64,000 nt of DNA from Olleya marilimosa CAM030 (lineage in GTDB: Bacteria; Bacteroidota; Bacteroidia; Flavobacteriales; Flavobacteriaceae): positions 186,001 to 250,000 of the forward strand of contig NZ_JADR01000005.1 in the NCBI RefSeq assembly GCF_000518485.1, given 5' to 3'. The position numbers were made by a program, and so were the translations under genes. Under the pieces are notes generated by a model, which ran no database searches, had not been told where the DNA came from, and saw only the letters and a program-made list of their open reading frames with translations. Below, piece after piece: positions 26,208 to 35,387 of the stretch; the first letter of the stretch is position 1; each line of letters begins with the position of its first letter.

Positions 26208-27083
26208 ATGAATACCTACAAAAAACCTTACATCATAGCAGAGATTGGATGTAACCATAAAGGCGATATGCAAATTGCTAAAGAGTTAATCCAAATGGCT
26301 AAAATATTTTGTAATGTAGATGCTGTCAAGTTTCAGAAGCGTCATAATATTGAGTTGTTAACGGAAGAACAATATAATAGTCCACACCCAAATCCTTCCA
26401 ACTCGTATGGCGATACTTATGGTGCACATAGAGAGTATTTAGAGTTTGATGTGGCGCAACATCAGGAGCTTAAGACTTTTTGTGAATCTATTGGGATTGA
26501 TTATTCAACCTCTGTTTGGGATTTAACATCAGCAAAAGAGATTGCTTCATTACAACCAAAGTTTATCAAAATACCTTCGGCTTGTAATAATAATATTACC
26601 ATGTTAAAATGGTTATGTGAACATTACAAAGGCGAACTTCATATTTCCACAGGAATGACGACCAAGTCTGAAATTGAAGATTTAGTACAATTATTCAGTA
26701 AACATAACAGAGCTAAAGACTTAGTGTTATACAATTGTACTTCTGGCTATCCAGTACCCTTTGAAGATGTTTGTTTATTAGATATTAATCTATTGATTGA
26801 AAACTACGGTAACCAAGTTAAACATATTGGTTTTTCTGGACATCATTTAGGTATTGCAGTAGATGTTGCAGCTTACACCTTAGGTGCACCAATTATTGAG
26901 CGTCATTATACCTTAGATCGTACTTGGAAAGGAACGGATCATGCTGCGTCATTGGAGCCTATGGGTTTACGTAAATTATCAAGAGATTTAAATGCTGTGC
27001 ATAAAGCATTAACATTTAAAAGCCAAGACATTTTGCCCATAGAGCAAGTACAACGAGATAAATTAAAAAATCAAAAAGGATAA
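26208..27083 (+). CDS. N-acetylneuraminate synthase family protein (NeuB-like, lacks SAF domain)
   Basis: This 291-residue TIM-barrel enzyme condenses phosphoenolpyruvate with a hexose or its 6-phosphate to form a nonulosonic acid. It opens YIIAEIGCNHKGD. AVKFQKR, FIKIPSACNNN and HISTGMTT follow; the segment GFSGHHLGIAVDVAAYTLGA ends in the family's metal-binding His region, and IIERHYTLDRTWKGTDHAASLEP closes the barrel. Ordinary NeuB is about 340-350 residues with a C-terminal SAF (antifreeze-like) domain, which is absent here. It is 8 bases after the activating enzyme. With the phosphatase fusion this suggests a 9-phosphate synthase. Confidence 0.9.
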   Translation: MNTYKKPYIIAEIGCNHKGDMQIAKELIQMAKIFCNVDAVKFQKRHNIELLTEEQYNSPHPNPSNSYGDTYGAHREYLEFDVAQHQELKTFCESIGIDYSTSVWDLTSAKEIASLQPKFIKIPSACNNNITMLKWLCEHYKGELHISTGMTTKSEIEDLVQLFSKHNRAKDLVLYNCTSGYPVPFEDVCLLDINLLIENYGNQVKHIGFSGHHLGIAVDVAAYTLGAPIIERHYTLDRTWKGTDHAASLEPMGLRKLSRDLNAVHKALTFKSQDILPIEQVQRDKLKNQKG

Positions 27084-27098
27084 TCTGTTTTTATTATA

Positions 27099-28493
27099 AT
27101 GAAAAAAAAAGTATTCGTCTTTTTTCCTGATGGTGTTGGTTTGCGCAACTTTGCCTTTACTGACTTTAAATCTATTGGAGAACAGCATGGTTTTGATATC
27201 ACATATTGGAATAATACTGTTTTTTCGTTAAAAGACCATTTAGGTTTTAATGAAGTTAAGATAGATAATCATCAAATCCATCCATTAACACCAATTTATT
27301 CTCGTGCTAGAAAGCGAGCCGAATTGAATGTGTCTCAGGATAAATTTAATGATGACGTGTATCCTACTTATAAGTTTCCTTTTAATTATAAAGGTGTAAA
27401 AAACACGCTTAAAAGTTTATATACCAAGTTACTCATAGGGTTATATTCTTCAGAAAAAGGTGTTGAAAAAATCAGACAAAAAATAAATACATTAGAGCGT
27501 CAAAATCCTAAATACGCCTATTGTAAAGCACAATTACAACAACATAAACCAGATTTAATATTTTGTACAACACAACGTGCCACACAATCTATAAGTGCGT
27601 TGTTAGCTGCTAAAGATTTAGGCATTCCTACGGTTGCTTTTGTTTACTCATGGGATAATGTACCCAAAGCGATGCAAGTGTTGGAAACCGATTATTATTG
27701 CGTTTGGAGTGACCACATGAAGCGCGAAGTCTTACAATATTATCCTTTTGTAAAAGCAGAACAAGTGTTTGTAACAGGGACACCGCAGTTTGAACCACAT
27801 TATGATACTAGCTTAAAACAAAGTCGAGCAGACTTTTTTAAGCAATACAATTTAGACGTAAATAAAAAATATATTTGTTATTCTGGTGATGACGAAACGA
27901 CGTCACCTTTAGACCAATATTATTTAGAAGATTTAGCAAATACGGTAAGGCGTTTAAATGCTAAAGGCGAAAATTTAGGTGTTATTTACAGAAAGTGTCC
28001 CGTGGATTTTACAACCAGATACGATGCTGTAATCCATGCTAATAAAGATATTATTGAGGTTTTAGATCCCATTTGGAAGCCAATAGGTGACCAATGGAAC
28101 CAGGTATTACCAGCAAAGGAAGATTTTAAAATGTTGTATAATGTTTGCGAACATTCAGAGTTTGTAACAAATGTTTGTTCATCAACAGTTTTTGATTTTG
28201 TTGCGCATGATAAAGCATGCATTTATTATAATTATGAGCAACCCCAACTTAAAAAAGGGATTAGAGATATAGGTCAAAACTATAACTACGTGCATTTTAG
28301 AAGTATGCCAAGCCATCAAGCAGCAGTGTTTTGTACCGATAAAAACGATTTGGACCATTTAGTAAAACAAATATTAGATGGTCAATTATCAAATGTGGCA
28401 GAAGGAAAAAGATGGTACGAGATAATTGTTGGTACCACACCCACTAAAGCCTCAGAAAATATTTGGAAGGCAATTGACGTAATACTTAATTAA
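27099..28493 (+). CDS. Putative GT-B glycosyltransferase, uncharacterised (candidate nonulosonate transferase)
   Basis: This 464-residue protein has no signal peptide. KVFVFFPDGVGLRNFAF begins the first Rossmann half. IPTVAFVYSWDNVPKAM, VWSDHMKREVLQYYP and VFVTGTPQFEPHYD closely resemble the middle of GT-B transferases that act on long-chain sugar acids or CDP-linked donors. The second half includes CYSGDDETTSP and a C-terminal region with CSSTVFDFVAHDKACIY, akin to a donor site. It sits right behind the nonulosonate activation pair, 15 bases on. A role as the transferase for that CMP-sugar is an inference from position. The family assignment is not firm. Confidence 0.65.
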   Translation: MKKKVFVFFPDGVGLRNFAFTDFKSIGEQHGFDITYWNNTVFSLKDHLGFNEVKIDNHQIHPLTPIYSRARKRAELNVSQDKFNDDVYPTYKFPFNYKGVKNTLKSLYTKLLIGLYSSEKGVEKIRQKINTLERQNPKYAYCKAQLQQHKPDLIFCTTQRATQSISALLAAKDLGIPTVAFVYSWDNVPKAMQVLETDYYCVWSDHMKREVLQYYPFVKAEQVFVTGTPQFEPHYDTSLKQSRADFFKQYNLDVNKKYICYSGDDETTSPLDQYYLEDLANTVRRLNAKGENLGVIYRKCPVDFTTRYDAVIHANKDIIEVLDPIWKPIGDQWNQVLPAKEDFKMLYNVCEHSEFVTNVCSSTVFDFVAHDKACIYYNYEQPQLKKGIRDIGQNYNYVHFRSMPSHQAAVFCTDKNDLDHLVKQILDGQLSNVAEGKRWYEIIVGTTPTKASENIWKAIDVILN

Positions 28494-28573
28494 ACTTTTT
28501 ATATTTTAAAAAAAAATAGGAATTATAAATCTTAGTGAGATTAGTCTAAAAAATAATTCATAAATACCAATTC

Positions 28574-29731
28574 ATGCACATCGCTTTTTTAACATCAGAG
28601 TATCCACATCCTAAAGTGTCTCACGCTGCGGGAATAGCCACTAGTATAAAAAATCTAGCAGTTGCTTTAGTTGATAAAGGTGAGCAAGTTACTATTTTTG
28701 TTTATCATCAAAATGAAGACACTATTATAGATGACCAAGGTGTTACGATTCATTTAATTAAGAAAAAAAAGTACAAAGTCTTTACTTGGTATTTTTATAG
28801 AAAACAGCTTCAGTATTATATTAATAAAGTAGTTAAGTCTGAAGCTGTAGATTTAATTGAAGCACCAGATTGGACTGGTATTACAGCTTTTATGAAATTT
28901 AATATTCCGTTGGTAATTAGACTACATGGAAGTGATGCTTACTTTTGTAAATTAGATAAACGCAAACAAAAGTTTAAAAATTTTCTCTTTGAGAAAATGG
29001 GTTTATTGAAAGCATCAGCTTATATTGCTCCAACAACATTTGCAGGACAAGAGACTGCTAAGATTTTTGGTTTAAACCGAAAAAAAATAAAAACTATTCA
29101 TTATGGTATACAATTAACTCACTTTGAGAATCAAACACCAAAAATTTACGAAGAAAAAACCATTTTATACATTGGTACAATTATCAGAAAAAAAGGTGTT
29201 TTAGAGCTAGCTGAAATCTTTAATACAATTTTAAAAACAGAACCTAACGCTAAATTAAAATTAATAGGAGGTGATGCTTCAGACATAAAGACTGGACACA
29301 GGTCTACTTTTGCTTTAATGCAGTCTATCTTTTCAGATCAAGCTAAACAAAATGTAGAGTATTTAGGTAAAATACCTTACAGTGATGTTAAAGCACATAT
29401 TAAAAAAGCCCATGTTTGTACATTTCCAAGTTTTGCAGAAACTTTAGGTATGGTTACTATAGAGAGTATGGCTTTGCAAAAACCGGTAGTAAATACTAGC
29501 ATTGGTTGGGCACAAGAGTTGATTGATGATGGTGTCAATGGATTTTTGGTGCATCCTTCGGATATTGAAACTTACAGTAAAACCATATTAAGATTATTTA
29601 AAGATCCTGATTTATCAGTAACAATAGGTCGTGCTGCTAGAAAAAAAACTGAATTATCTTTCGATATTAATTGTATTGCAGATAAAAATATTACCTTTTA
29701 TAAATCAGTATTATTAGACGCTAAAGCTTAA
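28574..29731 (+). CDS. Glycosyltransferase, GT4-like
   Basis: This 385-residue GT-B enzyme opens MHIAFLTSEYPHPKVSHAAG, the classic glycine-rich N-terminal loop. The donor domain has ILYIGTIIRKKGVLELAEI and FPSFAETLGMVTIESMALQK, with the E-x7-E pattern (ETLGMVTIE), then NTSIGWAQELIDDGVNGFLV. It is preceded by an 80-base gap with no promoter I can name. Its stop codon overlaps the next start (TAATG). It lengthens the glycan chain, and specificity is unknown. Confidence 0.9.
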   Translation: MHIAFLTSEYPHPKVSHAAGIATSIKNLAVALVDKGEQVTIFVYHQNEDTIIDDQGVTIHLIKKKKYKVFTWYFYRKQLQYYINKVVKSEAVDLIEAPDWTGITAFMKFNIPLVIRLHGSDAYFCKLDKRKQKFKNFLFEKMGLLKASAYIAPTTFAGQETAKIFGLNRKKIKTIHYGIQLTHFENQTPKIYEEKTILYIGTIIRKKGVLELAEIFNTILKTEPNAKLKLIGGDASDIKTGHRSTFALMQSIFSDQAKQNVEYLGKIPYSDVKAHIKKAHVCTFPSFAETLGMVTIESMALQKPVVNTSIGWAQELIDDGVNGFLVHPSDIETYSKTILRLFKDPDLSVTIGRAARKKTELSFDINCIADKNITFYKSVLLDAKA

Positions 29732-30687
29732 TGACTTTAAAAAAAATAAAACAATTTTTAGGTAAAAACCACAAAAAGGCTAAACTATTTGCGCACTATA
29801 TAAAGTACTTTAGTTTGAAACCACCTAAGAAAAAGCAAATTATAGTTTGCTTTGATGGCTTGTTTCCGCATGGTGGATTAGTAGATCGTTTAAAAGGCAT
29901 TATCTCTTTTTATCAAATAGCACAAACGTTGGGTTACGATTTTAAAATTAATTTTAATAATCCATTTGAATTAAGCCTCTTTTTGCAACCAAATAATGAG
30001 GATTGGCAGATTGATATAAATAAAATGAGATGGCATCCAACTAAAACCAAAACCTTGTATTTAGTAAATAATTTTGATGCTAACCCATTAAAACTAATTA
30101 AAAACTCCAAAGCCAAACAGTTTTATGTGTATGCAAATATAGATTATAGTAAAACTAATTTTCCCGATTTAAACACAGAACAATTAGAGAATAAATGGCG
30201 CGCTGATTTTAATCAATTATTTAAAAAAAGTGAACTATTGGAAGCTAAATTAAATGCAATTGCAACAACACCATTTATTTCATTTCATTCACGATTTACA
30301 ACATTAATGGGAGATTTTAAAGATACCACTACTAAAGTTTTATCTGTGGACGAGCAGGACGATTTGTGTAACAATTTATTGACTATTATTAACAGAGTTA
30401 AGGCAGCGCATAACAAAAATGCGTTTGTGTTTTCAGATAGTATTAATTTTATCAAATTTGCTAAACAAAAAGGACAAGTTAGTAGTATAGAAGGTCAACC
30501 GTTTCACATGGATAATTTTAATAATAACAATAATACAGATGGTCATTTAAAAACATTAATTGATTTTTTTATGATTGCCAAAAGCGATACGGTTTACTTT
30601 TTAAACCTAAAGCCTATGTATAGTAGTAGTTTTTCTAAATATGCTGCAATTGTTGGTCAAGCTAATTTTGAAGTATTAGAAGCATGA
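29731..30687 (+). CDS. Putative fucosyltransferase-fold (GT23/NodZ-like) protein
   Basis: This 318-residue protein has HGGLVDRLKGIISFYQIAQT near residues 50-69, which matches the donor-side motif (G-x-x-DRL) of the NodZ/FUT8/POFUT fold. FISFHSRF near residue 190 resembles the conserved HxR site. VFSDSINFIKFAKQ and DFFMIAKSDTVYF with SSSFSKYAAIVG fit the C-terminal half of the same fold. These are pattern matches only, so the assignment is inference. Neighbouring genes overlap by TAATG and ATGA, showing tight coupling. The N-terminal 30 residues are basic. Confidence 0.55.
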   Translation: MTLKKIKQFLGKNHKKAKLFAHYIKYFSLKPPKKKQIIVCFDGLFPHGGLVDRLKGIISFYQIAQTLGYDFKINFNNPFELSLFLQPNNEDWQIDINKMRWHPTKTKTLYLVNNFDANPLKLIKNSKAKQFYVYANIDYSKTNFPDLNTEQLENKWRADFNQLFKKSELLEAKLNAIATTPFISFHSRFTTLMGDFKDTTTKVLSVDEQDDLCNNLLTIINRVKAAHNKNAFVFSDSINFIKFAKQKGQVSSIEGQPFHMDNFNNNNNTDGHLKTLIDFFMIAKSDTVYFLNLKPMYSSSFSKYAAIVGQANFEVLEA

Positions 30688-32237
30688 TAATTATTGTTCA
30701 TCATAAATACAAAACAACTCAAGTAATGGATGCTAAAATGCAAACTATTACAAGAATTGCTGTTGGTAATTCTATAACCCAAACTATTTATGATGTATCG
30801 ACGACATTTCCTGATGTATTAATTGTTTGGTGTAATGTGGCCTTTTTAAATGTTTTAGATGTTAATGCCATTCCCTCATTATTCCATCATCAACGCGTTT
30901 TAGCCAGTTATAATCCTAACGCTAACTTTTATTTGCAAAAACAAATAGGGTATGTGGAACGTTCATTTTATGTTAAAGTGAATAAAAAAGTGACTTACCC
31001 AACTTGGATGATGTCAAGTTGTGTTGGAGGTGTACATGCTTCCGTAATTAATACACTTTCAAACGATTTAAATTTTGATATAAACTTTGATTATTTTATA
31101 AATTCGTTAGCTAAACGAGCAATGGTTGAAGGGTTGTTTTGTTATTCTGAACCAAAATTGTTACGAGGAAATTTTTCAGCTACAGCTGAAATAAAACAAG
31201 GCTCGATTTATGAAACTTTTAAATTTGTAAAGCAACATTACAAATGGGTTTGGGTATTTTTTCTAAGCCTATCCTATCTTGTTTATGAAAAAAAAATAAC
31301 GCTTTTACCATTAATCAAAAGCCTGTTTTATAAACAACTTAGCACAACATTTAATTTAGAAGTGATACCAATTCAGTCGACCAAAACTGTAATTAGTAAA
31401 CACGAGATTGATGTTATCATCCCAACCATTGGTAGAAAACAATATTTATACGATGTTTTAAAAGATTTAGCTGCCCAAACGCTATTGCCTAAAAATGTTA
31501 TTATTGTAGAGCAAAATCCTTTAAAAGGATCTGTGTCAGAATTAAATTATTTAAACAATCAAGACTGGCCTTTTACAATTAAACACACCTTTACGCATCA
31601 ATCAGGTGTTTGCAATGCTCGTAATTTAGCTTTATCTCAAGTAGACAGCGAATGGACTTTTTTAGGAGATGATGATAATAGATTTGACTCCAAATTAATT
31701 GAGACTTTATTTAACCGAACAGGTCAATATGGTGTCCAAGTAGGTACAACAGTTTATCTGCAGAAAAATGAGGTGCAAACCTATTTAAAAACAGCACAGA
31801 CTAGTATTTTTGGGGCAGGAAATAGTATTATTAAATCTAGTTTAATCCAAAAAGTTAAGTTTAATTTAAACTATGAGTTTAACTATGGCGAAGACACCGA
31901 TTTTGGAATGCAGTTACGACAACTAGGCGAAGATGTGGTGTACTTTGCAGACATAAAAATAGACCATCTTAAAGCACCAATTGGAGGTTATCGCACTAAA
32001 GTTAATCATCCATGGTCAGAAGATAACATTGTTCCTAAACCGTCACCAACCATACAGTTGTTGTATCAAACTTATTTTACACCAGAACAATTATTAGGTT
32101 ATAAATTATTATTAGGTTTACGCAGCTATAAAAATAGTGATATTAAAAACCCATGGACCTATATTACCCATTATAATAAGCAATGGAAACGTAGTCAATT
32201 TTGGAGTTACAAATTACATCAAAACCCAAATGCTTAA
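30684..32237 (+). CDS. Two-part glycosyltransferase: unknown N-terminal region plus GT2 domain
   Basis: This 517-residue protein has two parts. Residues 1-225 are of unknown family but have fragments that look like the latter half of a GT-A fold (SSCVGGVHASVINTL and a short hydrophobic VWVFFLSLSYLVY). Residues 235-480 form a clear GT2 domain: IDVIIPTIGRKQYLYDVL, SGVCNARNLAL, FLGDDDNRFDSKL (the DDD site) and FNYGEDTDFGMQLRQLG (ED acceptor base). The extra N-terminal part may be a degenerate second transferase domain. It overlaps the previous gene by 4 bases and the next start by 8. Confidence 0.8.
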   Translation: MIIIVHHKYKTTQVMDAKMQTITRIAVGNSITQTIYDVSTTFPDVLIVWCNVAFLNVLDVNAIPSLFHHQRVLASYNPNANFYLQKQIGYVERSFYVKVNKKVTYPTWMMSSCVGGVHASVINTLSNDLNFDINFDYFINSLAKRAMVEGLFCYSEPKLLRGNFSATAEIKQGSIYETFKFVKQHYKWVWVFFLSLSYLVYEKKITLLPLIKSLFYKQLSTTFNLEVIPIQSTKTVISKHEIDVIIPTIGRKQYLYDVLKDLAAQTLLPKNVIIVEQNPLKGSVSELNYLNNQDWPFTIKHTFTHQSGVCNARNLALSQVDSEWTFLGDDDNRFDSKLIETLFNRTGQYGVQVGTTVYLQKNEVQTYLKTAQTSIFGAGNSIIKSSLIQKVKFNLNYEFNYGEDTDFGMQLRQLGEDVVYFADIKIDHLKAPIGGYRTKVNHPWSEDNIVPKPSPTIQLLYQTYFTPEQLLGYKLLLGLRSYKNSDIKNPWTYITHYNKQWKRSQFWSYKLHQNPNA

Positions 32238-33255
32238 ACTATACACAAATACTAATTTTTTAACCGAAGCGTATCGACGTCAAGTCTTTCCGTTGTTATT
32301 TGATTTGGTATTTAAGCAACACCAAAAGTTACTTGAAATGTATAGTATCGTTTCTAATGTTAATGATGCAAATATTGTCGTTTTACCAATAGATTATGCA
32401 GTATTTTTAAAACAAAGAGAACCCTTTTTAGCGCTTTTAAAAGCTGCTAACACAGCAAAACTTCCTATATGGATTTATACTGCAGGAGATTATGGTTTTA
32501 CCAATTTTATACCTAATAGTTACACCTTTAGATTAGGTGGTTTTGATAGTAAAATGGATGCAAACACTTATGTTTTGCCTTCATTTATAAACGATCCGTA
32601 TGCTTCCGTGTTGACGCAAGGTTTTACTGTTTTAAAAAAAACAAATAAACCAAATATTGGATTTGTTGGTCATGCACAATCTGGCGTTTTAAAATATTTT
32701 AAAGACTATACCAACCACTTAAAATATCAAGTCAAACGAAAGTGTAACAAAATACTAGCAGATAAACAGAGGTTTTACCCATCAAGCGTAAAGCGTGCCA
32801 ACTATTTAAAACGACTAGCTGTAAATAAAGATTTAGAAACCAATTTTATACTTAGAACTAAATATAGAGCAGGCTCACAAACTATTGAAACCCAACACGA
32901 GACTACTCAGCAATTTTACGATAATCTATTTAACAACGCCTATACTTTTTGCATTAGAGGTGTTGGGAATTTTTCGGTTAGATTTTACGAAACTTTGGCT
33001 GTAGGACGCATTCCTATTTTGCTCAATACAGATTGTAGGTTGCCACTAAGTAATCAAATAGATTGGACAAAACATTGTTTAATTATAAACGCATCAAGTC
33101 ACATTACAATAGCAGATCAAATTTTAGAATATCATAATTGTTTAACTGCATCAGCATTTGAGAATATCCAACGCTCTAATCGCAACTTATGGCTTAATAC
33201 GTTGCAGCGGGACGCTTATTTTTTAGAAATTTATAAACAGTTTAAAACTACATAG
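32230..33255 (+). CDS. Exostosin-like glycosyltransferase
   Basis: Starting at ATG 32230 gives 341 residues (MLKLYTNTNFLTEAYRRQ...). The open frame continues upstream to 32137, but that part lies inside the previous gene in another frame, so I use the downstream start. The C-terminal half shows FCIRGVGNFSVRFYETLAVG, GRIPILLNTDC and QIDWTKHCLII. This is the arrangement of the exostosin/GT47 donor domain (R-x(5-7)-R-F-x-E-x-L-x-x-G-x-IP). Bacterial exostosin-like enzymes act in capsule and LPS assembly, and substrate is unknown here. Confidence 0.78.
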   Translation: MLKLYTNTNFLTEAYRRQVFPLLFDLVFKQHQKLLEMYSIVSNVNDANIVVLPIDYAVFLKQREPFLALLKAANTAKLPIWIYTAGDYGFTNFIPNSYTFRLGGFDSKMDANTYVLPSFINDPYASVLTQGFTVLKKTNKPNIGFVGHAQSGVLKYFKDYTNHLKYQVKRKCNKILADKQRFYPSSVKRANYLKRLAVNKDLETNFILRTKYRAGSQTIETQHETTQQFYDNLFNNAYTFCIRGVGNFSVRFYETLAVGRIPILLNTDCRLPLSNQIDWTKHCLIINASSHITIADQILEYHNCLTASAFENIQRSNRNLWLNTLQRDAYFLEIYKQFKTT

Positions 33256-33261
33256 TAATTC

Positions 33262-34266
33262 ATGAATTTATCTTTTTCATTAGTCATTTGCACGTATATG
33301 CGACCAGAAGCTATCCTTAAGCTTTTGAATTCCGTTGCCTTGCAGACATTGTATCCTAATGAAATTCTTGTCATAGATGGCTCTACCAATTCTGAAACTG
33401 AATCAGTTTTAAGTGAAAATACATTCCATAGTCTTAGTTATTTTAAAGTTGATGAAGCTAATAGAGGTTTAACTAAGCAACGTAATTTTGGTATTAGCAA
33501 AGTTGGTAAATCGATTGATATTGTCTGTTTTTTGGATGATGATACTGTGTTAGATCGTGATTATTTTAAAGCAGTTATAGAGGCTTTTAATGTTGATTAT
33601 GAGATAACTGGAGTTGGAGGTGTAGCAGTAAACGAAAATAGATGGAAACGTCAAAGCCCTAACCATGTTTACAATAAAAAATTGTATTATTCATTAGAGG
33701 ATTATATAATAAAAGAGAGTACTAGAAACGTTGTTCGTAATTATTTTGGATTACAATCACCAAACTTACCAGGTATAATGCCAACATTTTCACATGGAAG
33801 GACGTATAGTTATCCACTTAATGATAAATTATATCAAGTAGATTTATTGGTCGGAATGTCTTTTAGTTTTAAGAGAATTGTGTTTGACAATATAAAATTT
33901 TCTACTTATTTTGAAGGTTATGGTCTATATGAAGATGCAGACTATAGTTTACGAGCTTTGAAATATGGTAAAAATATAATATCTACTAAAGCTAAAATTT
34001 ATCATTATCATGACAAATCTGGTAGGCCTAATCAATTTAATTATGGTATGATGGTCGTCAGAAATGGATGGTATGTTTGGCGTATCAAATATCCTAAGCC
34101 TACATTTGTTGCTAGATTTAAATTTTATGCTACGATTGTGCTACTAACATTAATTAGAGCGACAAATGTTATTACAACGTCAGAACATAAAAAAGCATTA
34201 ACCGAAACTTTAGGTCGAATGGTTGGATTGATTTCGCTTATATTTAACAAACCTAAAATTAAATAA
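33262..34266 (+). CDS. Glycosyltransferase, family 2
   Basis: This 334-residue GT-A enzyme begins LSFSLVICTYMRPEAILKLL. It has EANRGLTKQRNFGI, then VCFLDDDTVLDRDYFKAV near residues 90-107 with the DDD motif, and FEGYGLYEDADYSLRALKYG containing the catalytic ED pair. DLLVGMSFSFKRIVF lies between. The C-terminus has a hydrophobic stretch (FYATIVLLTLIRAT) that may dip into the membrane. It is followed by the next start overlapping the stop (TAATG). Confidence 0.92.
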   Translation: MNLSFSLVICTYMRPEAILKLLNSVALQTLYPNEILVIDGSTNSETESVLSENTFHSLSYFKVDEANRGLTKQRNFGISKVGKSIDIVCFLDDDTVLDRDYFKAVIEAFNVDYEITGVGGVAVNENRWKRQSPNHVYNKKLYYSLEDYIIKESTRNVVRNYFGLQSPNLPGIMPTFSHGRTYSYPLNDKLYQVDLLVGMSFSFKRIVFDNIKFSTYFEGYGLYEDADYSLRALKYGKNIISTKAKIYHYHDKSGRPNQFNYGMMVVRNGWYVWRIKYPKPTFVARFKFYATIVLLTLIRATNVITTSEHKKALTETLGRMVGLISLIFNKPKIK

Positions 34267-35387
34267 TGCGATTTTTAATTATCACACATGTTTTTCATAA
34301 ACCAAAAGCACAGCAATGGTTTGCTTATGCACCTTATGTACGTGAAATGAATTTGTGGTTAAATTATGTAGATGAGGTAGAGATTGTTGCACCAACAACA
34401 GCTACACCAATTTCTGAAATTGATATAGATTATCAGCATAACAAAATTAAATTTACACCAATACCATCACTAGCATTTATTAATTTTAGTCGTGGGTTGA
34501 AATCATTATTAGCGATTCCATTTATTTTATATAGGTTATTTTGGGCTTGTAAGCGTGCAGACCATATTCATTTAAGGTGTCCCGGAAATATTGGTTTACT
34601 AGGTTGTATGGTTCAGGTTTTTTTTCCAAAGAAATTAAAAACCGCAAAATATGCAGGTAATTGGGATCCAAACGCTCAACAACCCTTAAGTTATACCCTT
34701 CAAAAAAAAATACTCTCAAACACCACTTTGACTAAAAATATGACTGCTTTAGTTTATGGTGAGTGGCTCAATCAGACTAAAAACATCAAGTCGTTTTTTA
34801 CAGCAACCTTTAAAAATGAAGACCGAGAAGCGATTTGTTTAAGAGATTATTCTGCTGACTTACATTTTATTTTTGTTGGCAGTCTGGTTGAAGGGAAACG
34901 CCCATTGTTGGCCATACAAATTGTTGAAGCTTTAATTAACAGAGGTATGCCAAGTTACTTAGCATTATATGGAGAAGGCGTTTTAAAAAAACAATTACAG
35001 CAATACATAGATCAAAATAATTTAGGTAATTATATCGTTTTCCACGGAAATCAAACCAATGAAACCATAAAAGCTGCATTAAAACAATCACATTTTTCAA
35101 TATTAGCATCAAAGTCCGAAGGTTGGCCAAAAGCCTTAGCCGAAGCTATGTTTTATGGTGTCATACCAATAGCAACACCAATATCTTGTGTGCCAAATAT
35201 GTTAGATAATGGAAAAAGAGGCCTTTTGATAGCACCTGATTTAGAGTCTTCAGTTAACAAAATTGAAAGTTGTTTGTTAGATAAGGCGCATTTGCGAGAA
35301 CAATCCATTAAAGCTTCAGAATGGTCACAACAGTACACTTTAGATGTTTTTGAAACAGAAATAAAACGTTTATTAACCTCTAACTAA
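34266..35387 (+). CDS. Glycosyltransferase, GT4-like
   Basis: This 373-residue GT-B enzyme opens RFLIITHVFHKPKAQQW. The donor half includes LHFIFVGSLVEGKRPLLAIQ and ILASKSEGWPKALAEAMFYGVIPIA, with the GT4 E-x7-E region (EGWPKALAE). TPISCVPNMLDNGKRGLLI ends the fold. AGNWDPNAQQPLSY may shape the acceptor pocket. The stop overlaps the next start. The specific sugar is unknown. Confidence 0.9.
   Translation: MRFLIITHVFHKPKAQQWFAYAPYVREMNLWLNYVDEVEIVAPTTATPISEIDIDYQHNKIKFTPIPSLAFINFSRGLKSLLAIPFILYRLFWACKRADHIHLRCPGNIGLLGCMVQVFFPKKLKTAKYAGNWDPNAQQPLSYTLQKKILSNTTLTKNMTALVYGEWLNQTKNIKSFFTATFKNEDREAICLRDYSADLHFIFVGSLVEGKRPLLAIQIVEALINRGMPSYLALYGEGVLKKQLQQYIDQNNLGNYIVFHGNQTNETIKAALKQSHFSILASKSEGWPKALAEAMFYGVIPIATPISCVPNMLDNGKRGLLIAPDLESSVNKIESCLLDKAHLREQSIKASEWSQQYTLDVFETEIKRLLTSN

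Noticed and set aside
32137-32229. Longer start for the exostosin-like gene
   Set aside because: It would overlap the previous gene by 101 bases, and the downstream ATG at 32230 gives the normal 4-8 base overlap.
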